Shown here in pieces: positions 43,389-51,894 of a stretch of DNA of 64,000 nucleotides. Below the pieces are notes generated by a model. It was not told where the DNA came from. It made no database searches and worked only from the letters and a program-made list of their open reading frames with translations. Within the stretch, counting starts at the first letter, position 1, and each line of letters begins with the position of its first letter. Made by a program: the position numbers and the translations under genes. This DNA comes from JAGSOU01 sp049974865 (GTDB lineage: Bacteria; Pseudomonadota; Alphaproteobacteria; Rhodobacterales; Rhodobacteraceae). Location: assembly GCA_049974865.1 (NCBI GenBank), contig JBNGCX010000014.1:6207-70206 (forward strand), given 5' to 3'.

Positions 43389-44000
43389 ATGAAAGCACTG
43401 CACCTGATCCTTGCGCCCGCGCTCTGGGCCGCCACCGTCCTGCCCGGTTGGGCCGAGAAGATTCCGCTCGACGAGATCTCGGCCTATCTCAACGGGTTCA
43501 CCACCGCGCAGGGGGAATTCACACAGATCAACGCCGACGGCTCGATCTCGACCGGCACGATTTACATCAAGCGCCCCGGGCGGGTGCGCTTTGAATATGC
43601 CGAGCCCGACGACAGCCTGGTGATGGCCGGCGGCGGACAGGTGGCGATCTTCGACGCCAAGTCGAACCAACCGCCCGAGCAATACCCGCTCAAGCGCACG
43701 CCGCTGAACCTGATCCTGGAGCGCGAGGTCGACCTGGCCCGCGCCCAGATGGTGGTGGGCCATTCCAGCGAGGGGCCGGCCACCACCGTCGTGGCCCAGG
43801 ACCCCGAGCATCCGGAATACGGCACGATCTCGCTGGTCTTCACCGACGACCCGGTGCAGCTCCGGCAATGGATCATCACCGCCGAGGACGGGTCGCAGAC
43901 CACCGTGGTCCTTGGCGACATGGCCTTCGGGGCGGAGCTGTCCTCGCGCCTGTTCAACATTGTGCGCGAGGTGCAGGACCGGGGCCTGGTGGATTACTAG
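43389..44000 (+). CDS. lolA: Outer-membrane lipoprotein carrier protein LolA
   Basis: Periplasmic chaperone moving lipoproteins from LolCDE to the outer membrane. The 203-aa protein has a signal peptide (residues 1-22, ending GWA), then EISAYLNGFTTAQGEFTQINADGSISTGTIYIKRPGRVRFEYAEP, diagnostic for LolA. It follows ftsK by 66 bp, a common alphaproteobacterial order. The stop codon shares CTAG with the convergent transglycosylase. Confidence 0.95.
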   Translation: MKALHLILAPALWAATVLPGWAEKIPLDEISAYLNGFTTAQGEFTQINADGSISTGTIYIKRPGRVRFEYAEPDDSLVMAGGGQVAIFDAKSNQPPEQYPLKRTPLNLILEREVDLARAQMVVGHSSEGPATTVVAQDPEHPEYGTISLVFTDDPVQLRQWIITAEDGSQTTVVLGDMAFGAELSSRLFNIVREVQDRGLVDY

Positions 44001-44572
44001 CGGCAGCGCCCGAGCTGCTGGCGGTACATCTCGGCGCGGTCGCCGACGCGGTCGGCCACCCGGATCAGCCACGACTTGCGGCGATAGCTGCCCCGCGCGA
44101 AGCCCGTGTGCCCCTCGTGATAGGCGAGATACTGGTTGCGCGCATCATGCAGAGAGACGCCGTTCTTCTCGCGCGTCTTGTTCATGTACCAGCCGATGAA
44201 ATCGGTGGCGTCGCGAATCCTGTCGCGCTTGGCCCGGCGCTTGCCGGTCGACCGGCGGTATTCGTCCCAGGTGCCGTCCAGCGCCTGGCTATAGCCGTAG
44301 GCCGAGGATTGCCGCCCCATCGGAATCACCCCCAGCGCGAAGCGCAACGGCGTGCGGGCATCGCCGTCGAACTTGCTCTCCTGGTGGATGACGGCCATCT
44401 GCACATGCATCGGCACGCCCCAGCGGCGCTCGGTCTTGTGCATGGCGCGCCGGTATTTCGGGCGCTGGTCGAGAATGCTGCACGCATTGTCCAGATTGCG
44501 CGGCGGTTTCCGGTCACCACCGCCGCAGCTTGCCAGCACAAGCACCATGATCACGAGAAGAACTCTGCTCAT
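43997..44572 (-). CDS. Lytic transglycosylase-like SLT lipoprotein
   Basis: A 191-aa lipoprotein, lipobox LASC (Cys16), with a small SLT/lysozyme-like domain: VIHQESKFDG (catalytic Glu65), SSAYGYSQALDGTWDEY, DFIGWYMNKT and YLAYHEGHTGFARG. This pattern matches MltE/EmtA-type endolytic peptidoglycan transglycosylases. It should act on murein from the outer membrane. Genes ftsK and lolA lie convergently; the AEC transporter is upstream on the same strand with a 75-bp gap. Confidence 0.9.
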   Translation of the reverse strand: MSRVLLVIMVLVLASCGGGDRKPPRNLDNACSILDQRPKYRRAMHKTERRWGVPMHVQMAVIHQESKFDGDARTPLRFALGVIPMGRQSSAYGYSQALDGTWDEYRRSTGKRRAKRDRIRDATDFIGWYMNKTREKNGVSLHDARNQYLAYHEGHTGFARGSYRRKSWLIRVADRVGDRAEMYRQQLGRCR

Positions 44573-44647
44573 CTGCCCCTCGTATTCTTGTCTTTTGCAC
44601 GATCATAGCGAATCGCCGGCGGCGGCGAAAGGCGCTCTGCGCCGCAC

Positions 44648-45529
44648 TCAGATAAGAAAAGCGAGAGTAAGGGGGATCGTTCCGACCGAGAGCAGGGTGG
44701 AAACCACCACGAGGCCGGCCACCGCCTCCGACTCGGCGCCGTATTTCTCGGCCAGCAGGTAGGAGGTGACGGCCACCGGGGTGGAGACCTGCAGCACAAG
44801 CACCGCGAAGGGCACCGGGTCGAGTTGGAACAGCCGGCCCACGGCCACGCCCGCGGCGATGCATAGCACCACCTTGACTACCGACAGCCACACCGCCCGG
44901 CCCAACCGCCCGGGATGCAGCCGCGCCACGGCCACGCCCAGCGTGATCAGCATGATCGGAATCGCCATCTGCCCGATCAGCTTCAGCGTGTTGGTCAGGA
45001 AGGGCGGCGTCTCCCAGCCCTGCCACAGGAACAGCCCGCCCAACAGCGTCGCGCCCACCAGCGGCTCCTTGACCGCCTTGAGGACCGAGCCGCCGCCCGA
45101 GACCAGCCAGACCCCGAAGGTGAAGGAATAGATCGCCATCACGGCGAAAACGACCACGGCATAGCCGAGCCCGGCTTCGCCGAAGGCGAACAGCGCCAGC
45201 GGCAGGCCCATGTTGCCGGTATTGCCGAAGATGATCGGGGCCAGGTAGGTGCGGATGTCCAGCCGCGTCAGGGCGACCACGGCAAAGCACAGCACCGTCA
45301 CCGCCGCATAGGCGGCCACCGCGGCCAGCGACAGGGTGGTCAGCGCCTGCGGGTCGATCTCGGTCTGCATCAGCGCGGTGAAGATCAGGCAGGGGACCGA
45401 CAGGGTCATGGCTAGCCGGGTAACGAATTCCACGCGGTATTCGAATCCCATCTTCACCCAGCCGAAGCCAATCGCGGCCAGCAGGAACACAGGCGCCACG
45501 ATTTCAAGCACTGTCAGGACAAGGTTCAC
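44648..45529 (-). CDS. AEC-family transporter
   Basis: Inner-membrane carrier of the auxin-efflux-carrier family, 293 aa, about nine or ten hydrophobic helices in two halves (LEIVAPVFLLAAIGFGWVKMG at the start; the central IIFGNTGNMGLPLALFAFG motif is characteristic). Bacterial members often export or import malonate, malate or other organic acids; the substrate here is unknown. Divergent from hspQ. Confidence 0.9.
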   Translation of the reverse strand: MNLVLTVLEIVAPVFLLAAIGFGWVKMGFEYRVEFVTRLAMTLSVPCLIFTALMQTEIDPQALTTLSLAAVAAYAAVTVLCFAVVALTRLDIRTYLAPIIFGNTGNMGLPLALFAFGEAGLGYAVVVFAVMAIYSFTFGVWLVSGGGSVLKAVKEPLVGATLLGGLFLWQGWETPPFLTNTLKLIGQMAIPIMLITLGVAVARLHPGRLGRAVWLSVVKVVLCIAAGVAVGRLFQLDPVPFAVLVLQVSTPVAVTSYLLAEKYGAESEAVAGLVVVSTLLSVGTIPLTLAFLI

Positions 45530-45614
45530 AGATTGTTTCCCCTAATTATCGGGTGTCCGGATGGACATCACCCCGCGCGAAGGAGTAGTAAAGGCGCGTG
45601 AGGGGCGCAATCAA

Positions 45615-45941
45615 ATGCTGAAGTCGCACGCGAAATATCATCTCGGGCAGGTCGTCCGCCATCGGAAGCATCCCTTCCGGGGGGTGGTCTTCGACGTGGA
45701 CGCGATGTTCTCGAACACCGAGGAATGGTATCACGCCATCCCCGAGGACAGCCGCCCGTCCAAGGACCAGCCGTTCTACCACCTGCTGGCCGAGAACGAT
45801 CACAGCTACTACGTCGCCTACGTGTCCGAGCAGAACCTGCTGCCCGACGACACCGGCGAGCCGGTGGACCATCCCGATCTCGAAGACCTGTTCGGCGAGT
45901 TCGAAGATGGCCACTACCCGCTGCAAGTCCAGCTGAACTAG
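45615..45941 (+). CDS. hspQ: Heat-shock protein HspQ
   Basis: Small (108-aa) YccV-domain protein. In enterobacteria HspQ is a hemimethylated-DNA-binding and Lon-specificity factor. Diagnostic segments are KYHLGQVVRHRKHPFRGVVFDVD, EWYHAIP, QPFYHLLAEN and YVAYVSEQNLLPDDTGEPVDHPDL. The start at 45615 matches the usual N-terminus; the frame is open from 45561 but the extra 18 residues are not conserved. No clear heat-shock promoter was found. Confidence 0.93.
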   Translation: MLKSHAKYHLGQVVRHRKHPFRGVVFDVDAMFSNTEEWYHAIPEDSRPSKDQPFYHLLAENDHSYYVAYVSEQNLLPDDTGEPVDHPDLEDLFGEFEDGHYPLQVQLN

Positions 45942-45969
45942 GCCACGGTAGCGGCGGCTGGCGCCGGGC

Positions 45970-47550
45970 TCAGTAGCCCAGCGCGCAGCCGTCCTTGCGC
46001 GGATCCGACCCGCCCTGCAGGACGCCGTTCTCGTCGTCGATCAGGATGGCCTGCGCGCCGCCGATCGGCGTGGCCGGGATCGACACCTTGTGGCCCATCT
46101 CGGCCAGCTCGGCGCGGACCTTGTCGGAATAGCCCCGCTCGACTTTCATGTCGCCCGCGTCGGAGAAGGAGCGCGGCGCGTCGATGGCGGCCTGCGGGTG
46201 CATCCCGAAATCCACCACGTTGGTCAGGAAGCGCGCATGCCCGTTGGGCTGATAGGCGCCGCCCATCACGCCAAAGGGCATGATGACCTTGCCGTGTTTC
46301 TTCAGCATGCCGGGGATGATGGTGTGCATCGGGCGCTTGCCGCCCGCGGCCTCGTTCGGGTGGCCTTCCTCCAGGGTGAAGCCCGCGCCGCGGTTCTGGA
46401 AGTTGATTCCGAACTTGTCGGACGCCAGCCCCGAGCCGAAGCTGTGAAAGACCGAATAGATCAGCGACACCGCCATGCGGTCGCGGTCGACCACGGTGAT
46501 GTAGATCGTGTCCTTGTGCACCGCCTCGGAAAGCTTGTGCGGGTCGGCCATGGCGCGCGCCGGGTCGATCAGCGCGGCCAGCTTCGCCGCCGTCTCCGGC
46601 GACAGCATGTGGTCGAGCCGGGTCGTGTAATCGGCATCGGCGATGATGCGGTTGCGCGTGTCATAGGCCAGCTTCGCGGCCTCGGCCTCGATATGGGCGC
46701 GCTGGGTGCCGAAGGGCTCCATCGCGGTCAGGTCGAAATGGCTCAGGATATTGGCCATCAGGATCGCCGTGGCGCCGTGGCCGTTGGGCGGATGCTCCAC
46801 CAGGTCGATCCCCCTGTAATCGGTGCTGATCGGCGTGGTGTAGGTGCACTCGGTGGCGGCGAAATCCTCCAGCGTGTGGGTGCCGCCCAGTGCCCGCAGC
46901 GAGTTGACCATGTCCTCGGCCACCTCGCCCTCGTAGAAGCCGGCGCGGCGCTGCTCGGCGATTCGGCGCAGCACCTCGGCCTGTCCCGGCGCGCGGAACA
47001 CCTGCCCCGGCACCGGTACCTTGCCGTCCAGCAGGTAATAGTTGCGCGCCGCGCCCTGCAGGCGCTGCTCGGCCTCGCCCCAGTCAAAGACGGTGCGCGG
47101 CGCCACCGGCACGCCTTCCTCCGCATAGCGGATCGTCGGTGCGAGGCTCGCGGCCAGCCCGGCCTTGCCGTAATCCGCCGACAGCCGGCAGAAGGCGTCG
47201 ATCGCGCCGGGCACCGTCACTGCGTGGGCGTGGCCCAGTGGCATGGTCTTGTGCCCCTCGGCGCGCAGCGCCTCGGCCGTCAGCCCGGCCGGTGCCCGGC
47301 CCGAGCCGTTCAGCGCGATGATGTCCTCTTGCCCGGCAGGCTTGACCAGCACGAAACAGTCGCCGCCGATCCCGGTCATCTGCGGCTCGCAGATCCCCAG
47401 CACCACCGCGCCGGCAATGGCGGCGTCCACGGCGTTGCCACCCTGTTCCAGCATCTCCACGGCAACTTTCGAGGCCAGCGGGTGCGACGTGGCGCACATG
47501 CCATTCTGTGCAAAAACCGGCGACCGGCCGGGCAGGTGAAAATCGCGCAT
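45970..47550 (-). CDS. ggt: Gamma-glutamyltransferase family protein
   Basis: Ntn-hydrolase of 526 aa that self-cleaves into two subunits. The large subunit begins GMCATSHPLASKVAVEMLEQGGNAVDAAIA. The predicted autocatalytic Thr is T348 (HKD-TIYITVVDRD), leaving a 179-residue small subunit with FGSGL and PMHTIIPGM...PFGVMGGAYQPNGH. Unlike classic Ggt there is no signal peptide, so it should stay in the cytoplasm; this branch may act on other gamma-glutamyl compounds or on cephalosporin-like amides. The second of two adjacent ATGs (47550) has the better spaced GAGGGG. Confidence 0.9.
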   Translation of the reverse strand: MRDFHLPGRSPVFAQNGMCATSHPLASKVAVEMLEQGGNAVDAAIAGAVVLGICEPQMTGIGGDCFVLVKPAGQEDIIALNGSGRAPAGLTAEALRAEGHKTMPLGHAHAVTVPGAIDAFCRLSADYGKAGLAASLAPTIRYAEEGVPVAPRTVFDWGEAEQRLQGAARNYYLLDGKVPVPGQVFRAPGQAEVLRRIAEQRRAGFYEGEVAEDMVNSLRALGGTHTLEDFAATECTYTTPISTDYRGIDLVEHPPNGHGATAILMANILSHFDLTAMEPFGTQRAHIEAEAAKLAYDTRNRIIADADYTTRLDHMLSPETAAKLAALIDPARAMADPHKLSEAVHKDTIYITVVDRDRMAVSLIYSVFHSFGSGLASDKFGINFQNRGAGFTLEEGHPNEAAGGKRPMHTIIPGMLKKHGKVIMPFGVMGGAYQPNGHARFLTNVVDFGMHPQAAIDAPRSFSDAGDMKVERGYSDKVRAELAEMGHKVSIPATPIGGAQAILIDDENGVLQGGSDPRKDGCALGY

Positions 47551-47888
47551 CATCCCCTCGCTTTTTATGGAGGCGCAACAATAGGCAGTCCGTAGGGGAA
47601 TGCCAATGTGCTGTGTGTTGCGAGGAGAAGAGAACCTCGACGCCACGCACTGGGTGGGGGCTGTTGACGCAGCGCCGAGGGAAGCCATATGCAGCTACGC
47701 GTTTTTTTTGCCTATCCATTCCGGCCGAGTTGTGGAGTCATTGCGGCGCCTTTGTGGCATTGCCGCCGCCCCGGCAAAGGGCCGCTTCGGCAGCCGGGCA
47801 TCACTTTGCATTGCGAACCGGGGCAGAAGGCTGGACGCGGTTCCCCGCCATCCGCTATCTGCCGGTCAGGGATTTGAAGGAGGATGAC
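47551..47888. other. Divergent intergenic region between ggt and thiolase genes
   Basis: The longest gene-free stretch (338 bp). It holds a run of eight T (47702-47709), one GANTC site (GAGTC 47735-47739) and three copies of CATTGC (47739-47744, 47758-47763, 47809-47814). No convincing -35/-10 pair, small ORF or RNA structure was seen. It must contain the promoters of both flanking genes. Confidence 0.6.
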
Positions 47889-49061
47889 ATGGAAAAGGTG
47901 TTGATCTGTGGCGCGGCCCGCACACCGATGGCCGGGTTCCAGGGCGATTTCGCCGGGGTAGACGCGCCCACGCTCGGGGGCGCGGCGATCAAGGCCGCGC
48001 TGGAAGGCGCCGGCGTCGACACGGTCGAGGAAGTGCTGATGGGCTGCGTCCTGCCCGCCGGCATCGGCCAGGCGCCCGCGCGCCAGGCGGGCTTCAAGGC
48101 CGGCCTGGGCGAGGAAGTGCCGGCCACCACCGTCAACAAGATGTGCGGCTCCGGCATGAAGACGGTCATGCTGGCCCATGACCAGCTGGCGCTGGGGCAA
48201 TCCGCCTTGCTCTGCGCGGGCGGCATGGAAAGCATGACCAACGCCCCCTACCTGCTGCCCAAGATGCGCAGCGGCGCGAGGCTCGGGCACGGCCAGGTCA
48301 TCGACCACATGTTTCTCGACGGGCTCGAGGATGCCTATGACAAGGGTCGCCTGATGGGCACCTTCGCCGAGGATTGCGCCGAGACATTCCAGTTCACGCG
48401 CGAGGCGCAGGACGACTACGCGCTGGCCTCGCTCTCCAACGCGCTCGAGGCGCAGAAATCCGGCGCTTTCGATGGTGAGATCACGCCCGTCACGATCGCC
48501 ACCCGCAAGGGCGAGATCACCATCGCCGAGGACGAACAGCCCGGCAAGGCACGCCCCGAGAAGATCCCGCATCTCAAGCCGGCCTTCCGCAAGGACGGCA
48601 CGGTGACGCCCGCCAATTCCTCCTCCATCTCCGACGGCGCCGCCGCGCTGGTGCTGGCCACCGAGGCGGAGGCGAAGGCCCGCAACCTGCCCATCCGCGC
48701 CGGTATCCTGGGCCATGCCTCGCACGCGCAGGCGCCGGGCTGGTTCACCACCGCGCCGGTCCCGGCCGCCCGGAAACTGCTCGACCGGATCGGCTGGTCG
48801 AAAGACGACGTCGACCTGTGGGAGGTGAACGAGGCCTTCGCCGTGGTTCCCATGGCCTTCATGCACGAGATGGGCATCCCGCGCGACAAGATGAACGTCA
48901 ATGGCGGCGCCTGCGCGCTGGGCCACCCGATCGGCGCCTCTGGCGCGCGCATCATCGTGACCCTGCTCAACGCGCTGGAAAAACGCGGGCTGAAGCGCGG
49001 CGTCGCCGCGATCTGCATCGGCGGCGGCGAAGGCACCGCCATCGCCATCGAACGCGCCTAG
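47889..49061 (+). CDS. Acetyl-CoA acetyltransferase (thiolase)
   Basis: Condenses two acyl-CoA or cleaves 3-ketoacyl-CoA. The 390-aa protein has nucleophile Cys86 (NKMCGSGMKTVMLAHDQL), NEAFAVVPMAFMH and the second Cys in GGACALGHPIGASGARI near the C-terminus. Sequence is of the biosynthetic/degradative tetrameric type (AtoB/PhaA-like). Nothing nearby (no phaB or PHA synthase) fixes the pathway. The true start is ATG 47889, preceded by GAAGGAGG; the long open frame upstream is intergenic. Confidence 0.94.
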   Translation: MEKVLICGAARTPMAGFQGDFAGVDAPTLGGAAIKAALEGAGVDTVEEVLMGCVLPAGIGQAPARQAGFKAGLGEEVPATTVNKMCGSGMKTVMLAHDQLALGQSALLCAGGMESMTNAPYLLPKMRSGARLGHGQVIDHMFLDGLEDAYDKGRLMGTFAEDCAETFQFTREAQDDYALASLSNALEAQKSGAFDGEITPVTIATRKGEITIAEDEQPGKARPEKIPHLKPAFRKDGTVTPANSSSISDGAAALVLATEAEAKARNLPIRAGILGHASHAQAPGWFTTAPVPAARKLLDRIGWSKDDVDLWEVNEAFAVVPMAFMHEMGIPRDKMNVNGGACALGHPIGASGARIIVTLLNALEKRGLKRGVAAICIGGGEGTAIAIERA

Positions 49062-49074
49062 ACTTCTTCTGTTC

Positions 49075-49118
49075 ACAAATATCCTCGGGGGTCCGGGGGC
49101 AGACAGCCCCCGGTCTTC
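49075..49118 (+). repeat. GC-rich hairpin element after the thiolase gene
   Basis: AAATATCCTCGGGGGTCC followed by a perfect 8-bp stem CCGGGGGC (49093-49100) / GCCCCCGG (49106-49113), loop AGACA, then TCTTCCC. It resembles short intergenic hairpins I recall as dispersed in Rhodobacterales genomes. It may also end transcription, though the T run is poor. Confidence 0.5.
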
Positions 49119-49138
49119 CCTTTCCAAGGGGGCACCGC

Positions 49139-49600
49139 ATGCGGGCCGACTACGACCAGCTCTCCAAGACCATCGCCGCGCTCACGACCGGCGAAACCGA
49201 CGAGGTCGCCCTCATGGCGACGCTCGCCTGCGAGATCCATCACGCCGATGACCGCTTTGACTGGACGGGCTTCTACCGCAACGTGGGCAACGAGACGCTC
49301 AAGATCGGCCCCTACCAGGGCGGGCATGGCTGCCTGGTGATCCCCTTCTCCCGCGGGGTCTGCGGCGCGGCCGCCCGCACCGGCGAGGTGCAGCTGGTGC
49401 CGGATGTCGACGCCTTCCCCGGCCACATCGCCTGTGCCTCCTCCACCCGCTCCGAGATCGTGCTGCCGGTCCGGAACGGGGCGGGGGATCTCATCGGCGT
49501 GCTGGATATCGACAGCGACCGGCCCGACGCCTTCACCGAGGCCGATGCCGAGGGCCTGTCGGCGATTCTGGGCCAGGTCTTCGGGGCCTTGCCCGGCTGA
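49139..49600 (+). CDS. msrC: Free methionine-(R)-sulfoxide reductase, GAF type
   Basis: Single GAF-domain enzyme of 153 aa that reduces free Met-(R)-O. The three catalytic cysteines C65, C75 and C99 have the same spacing (10 and 24) as C84, C94 and C118 of E. coli fRMsr. Core motifs are DWTGFYRNVG, GPYQGGHGCLVIPFSRGVCGAAARTG and IACASSTRSEIVLPV. AAGGGGG precedes ATG 49139. The RluA-type gene follows 40 bp later. Confidence 0.93.
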   Translation: MRADYDQLSKTIAALTTGETDEVALMATLACEIHHADDRFDWTGFYRNVGNETLKIGPYQGGHGCLVIPFSRGVCGAAARTGEVQLVPDVDAFPGHIACASSTRSEIVLPVRNGAGDLIGVLDIDSDRPDAFTEADAEGLSAILGQVFGALPG

Positions 49601-49640
49601 ACCCTTGCCGTCCGCGGCCAAAGCCGCTAGGCGCCCCCGG

Positions 49641-50288
49641 ATGGATGACACCTATACCCCGCCCGACACGCCGCTGGCGGTCCTGCACCAGGACCACGAG
49701 ATCCTGATCGTGGACAAGCCCTCGGGGCTCTTGTCCGTGCCGGGGCGTGGCGAACACCTGGCCGATTGCCTGCTGTCGCGCGTGCAGGCGGCTTTTCCCG
49801 AGGCGCTCTTGGTACACCGGCTGGACCGGGACACCTCGGGCATCATGGTCTTCGCCCTCACCCCCCATGCGCAGCGCCATCTCGGCCTGCAATTCGAGAA
49901 GCGGCAGGTGAAGAAGACCTATGTCGCCCGCGTCTGGGGCCGGGTGGCGGAAAAGACCGGCACCGTCGATCTGCCGCTGATCGTGGACTGGCCCAACCGA
50001 CCGCGGCAGAAGGTCGATTTCGATCAGGGAAAGCCCGCGCTCACCGATTGGCGCGTGGTCAAATTCGAAGAGAACGCCACCCGCGTCCGCCTCTACCCCA
50101 AGACCGGGCGCAGCCACCAGCTGAGGGTGCACATGCGCGAGATCGGACACCCGATCCTGGGCGACCCGTTCTATGCGACAGGCGAGGCCCGCGATGCGCC
50201 CCGCCTGATGCTGCATGCCGAGGGCCTGCGGCTGCGCCACCCCGATGGCGGGGTGGGGATGAATTTCTCCGCGAAATGCCCGTTCTGA
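49641..50288 (+). CDS. RluA-family pseudouridine synthase
   Basis: RNA-modifying enzyme of 215 aa, single catalytic domain with no S4 domain. The catalytic aspartate is D62 in HRLDRDTSGIMVF; the other motifs are ILIVDKPSGLLSVPG, KKTYVARVWG and RVRLYPKTGRSHQLRVHMREIGHPILGDPFY. The short, S4-less layout resembles RluA, which modifies 23S rRNA position 746 and tRNA position 32; the target here is inferred. The frame is open from 49404, but ATG 49641 gives the normal N-terminus. Confidence 0.92.
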   Translation: MDDTYTPPDTPLAVLHQDHEILIVDKPSGLLSVPGRGEHLADCLLSRVQAAFPEALLVHRLDRDTSGIMVFALTPHAQRHLGLQFEKRQVKKTYVARVWGRVAEKTGTVDLPLIVDWPNRPRQKVDFDQGKPALTDWRVVKFEENATRVRLYPKTGRSHQLRVHMREIGHPILGDPFYATGEARDAPRLMLHAEGLRLRHPDGGVGMNFSAKCPF

Positions 50289-50321
50289 GAATACGGCCGC
50301 CCGAAGGCGGCCGTTCCGGTC

Positions 50322-51761
50322 CTACTCGGGGTCCCAGCCGCTGACGGCCTTGACCTCGCAGAAATCCTCCAGCCCCCAGACGCCGCCTTCGCGCCCGTTG
50401 CCGGATTTCTTCATGCCGCCGAAGGGGCTGCCCGCCGCGCGGCCCTTGCCGTTCATCTCCACCATGCCCGAGCGCAGGCGCCGCGCCATGCGGTTGCGCT
50501 TGGCGCCGTCCTGGCTCTGGACGTAGTTGGTCAGGCCATACTCGGTGTCGTTGGCGATGCGCAGCGCATCGGCCTCGTCCTCGAAGGGGATGATCGACAG
50601 CACGGGCCCGAAGATCTCTTCGCGGGCGATGGTCATGTCGTTGTTCACATCGGCAAACACCGTGGGCCGCACGAAATAGCCGCGGTTGAAGCCCTCGGGC
50701 CGGCCGAGGCCGCCGGCGACCAGCCGCGCGCCCTCGTCGATGCCCTTCTGGATCAGGCCCTGGATCTTCGTGAACTGGACCTCCGAGACGACGGGGCCGA
50801 TATGGCGGCCGGGCTCGCTGGGCAGGCCAACGGCCTGCGCCTCGGCGGTGGCGCGGGCGGTTTCCACCGCCTGGTCGTAGATCTCGCGCTGAACCAGCAT
50901 CCGGGTCGGCGCGTTGCAGGACTGGCCGGAGTTCTGGAAGCAATGCAGCGCACCGCGCTTCACCGCCTTCTCGTCGGCATCGGCGAAGATGATGTTGGCG
51001 CCCTTGCCGCCCAGTTCCAGGTGCACCGGCTTCAGCGTGTCGGCGGCGTTTTTCGAAATCGCGATGCCGGCGCGGGTGGAGCCGGTGAAACTGATCATGT
51101 CCACGTCCGGGTGGCCGGTCAGTTGCGTGCCGACCCCCGGGCCGTCGCCGTTGACCAAGTTGAACACGCCCGCGGGCACGCCGGCCTCGTCCAGGATCTC
51201 GGCGAAGAGCAGCGAGGACAGCGGCGCGATCTCGGACGGCTTCAGCACCATGGTGCAGCCCGTGGCCAGCGCCGGGATCACCTTCAGGGTGACCTGGTTC
51301 ATCGGCCAGTTCCACGGCGTGATCATGCCAACCACGCCCACCGGCTCATAGATGATCCGGTCGTTGGGGGCGTGACCGCCGAGGGGGCGTTCGAACTCGA
51401 ACCCCTTGAGCGCGGTGATGAAGTTCTGGATGTGCCAGCTGCCCGCGCCCACCTGCGAGTTGCGCGCCAGGTCGATGGGCGCGCCCATCTCCAGGCTGAT
51501 GGCCTCGGCCATTTCGTCCGCGCGGCGGTTGTAGATTTCGAGAATCCTTTCGATCAGCGCCAGGCGCTCGGCCTTTTCGGTATAGGCGAAACCCCCGAAG
51601 GCCGCGCGGGCGGCCGCCACGGCGGCGTCGGTATCGGCCTGGCCACCCAGCGAAATCACCGCGCAGGGCTCTTCGGTGGCGGGGTTTACGACGTTGAAAT
51701 CATTCGATGATGCCGGGTCAACCCAAGCCCCGTTGATGTAGAATTGGCGTTTCTCGATCAT
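50322..51761 (-). CDS. Aldehyde dehydrogenase family protein
   Basis: NAD(P)-dependent aldehyde oxidation. The 479-aa protein has N151 (TPWNWPM), the general base E249 (LELGGKGANI) and nucleophile C282 (NSGQSCNAPTRM), then EEIFGPVLSI and PFGGMKKSGNGREGG. Substrate unknown. ATG 51761 follows AGGAGG; the upstream open frame lies over the divergent promoter region. It is divergent from the peroxiredoxin gene, 133 bp apart. Confidence 0.93.
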   Translation of the reverse strand: MIEKRQFYINGAWVDPASSNDFNVVNPATEEPCAVISLGGQADTDAAVAAARAAFGGFAYTEKAERLALIERILEIYNRRADEMAEAISLEMGAPIDLARNSQVGAGSWHIQNFITALKGFEFERPLGGHAPNDRIIYEPVGVVGMITPWNWPMNQVTLKVIPALATGCTMVLKPSEIAPLSSLLFAEILDEAGVPAGVFNLVNGDGPGVGTQLTGHPDVDMISFTGSTRAGIAISKNAADTLKPVHLELGGKGANIIFADADEKAVKRGALHCFQNSGQSCNAPTRMLVQREIYDQAVETARATAEAQAVGLPSEPGRHIGPVVSEVQFTKIQGLIQKGIDEGARLVAGGLGRPEGFNRGYFVRPTVFADVNNDMTIAREEIFGPVLSIIPFEDEADALRIANDTEYGLTNYVQSQDGAKRNRMARRLRSGMVEMNGKGRAAGSPFGGMKKSGNGREGGVWGLEDFCEVKAVSGWDPE

Positions 51762-51894
51762 GCCGAACCTCCTGATTTTGCGACACTCTGTCATTGTGGG
51801 CCCAAAGGGGCAACGGGGGGGTTGGTGGAATGCCGATTTGAATTTATCTAGTGAGGCGAAGACGCTTTGGATAACCACGAAAGGACACGCGTTC

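Noticed and set aside
40446..44072. A 1208-codon open frame antisense to ftsK and lolA
   Set aside because: Shadow frame caused by GC-rich third positions; translation is His/Arg/Gly-rich without domain signatures, whereas ftsK on the other strand is unmistakable.
45530..45614. Sigma-32 heat-shock promoter before hspQ
   Set aside because: No CTTGAA-type -35 with a matching -10 at 17-18 bp could be found.
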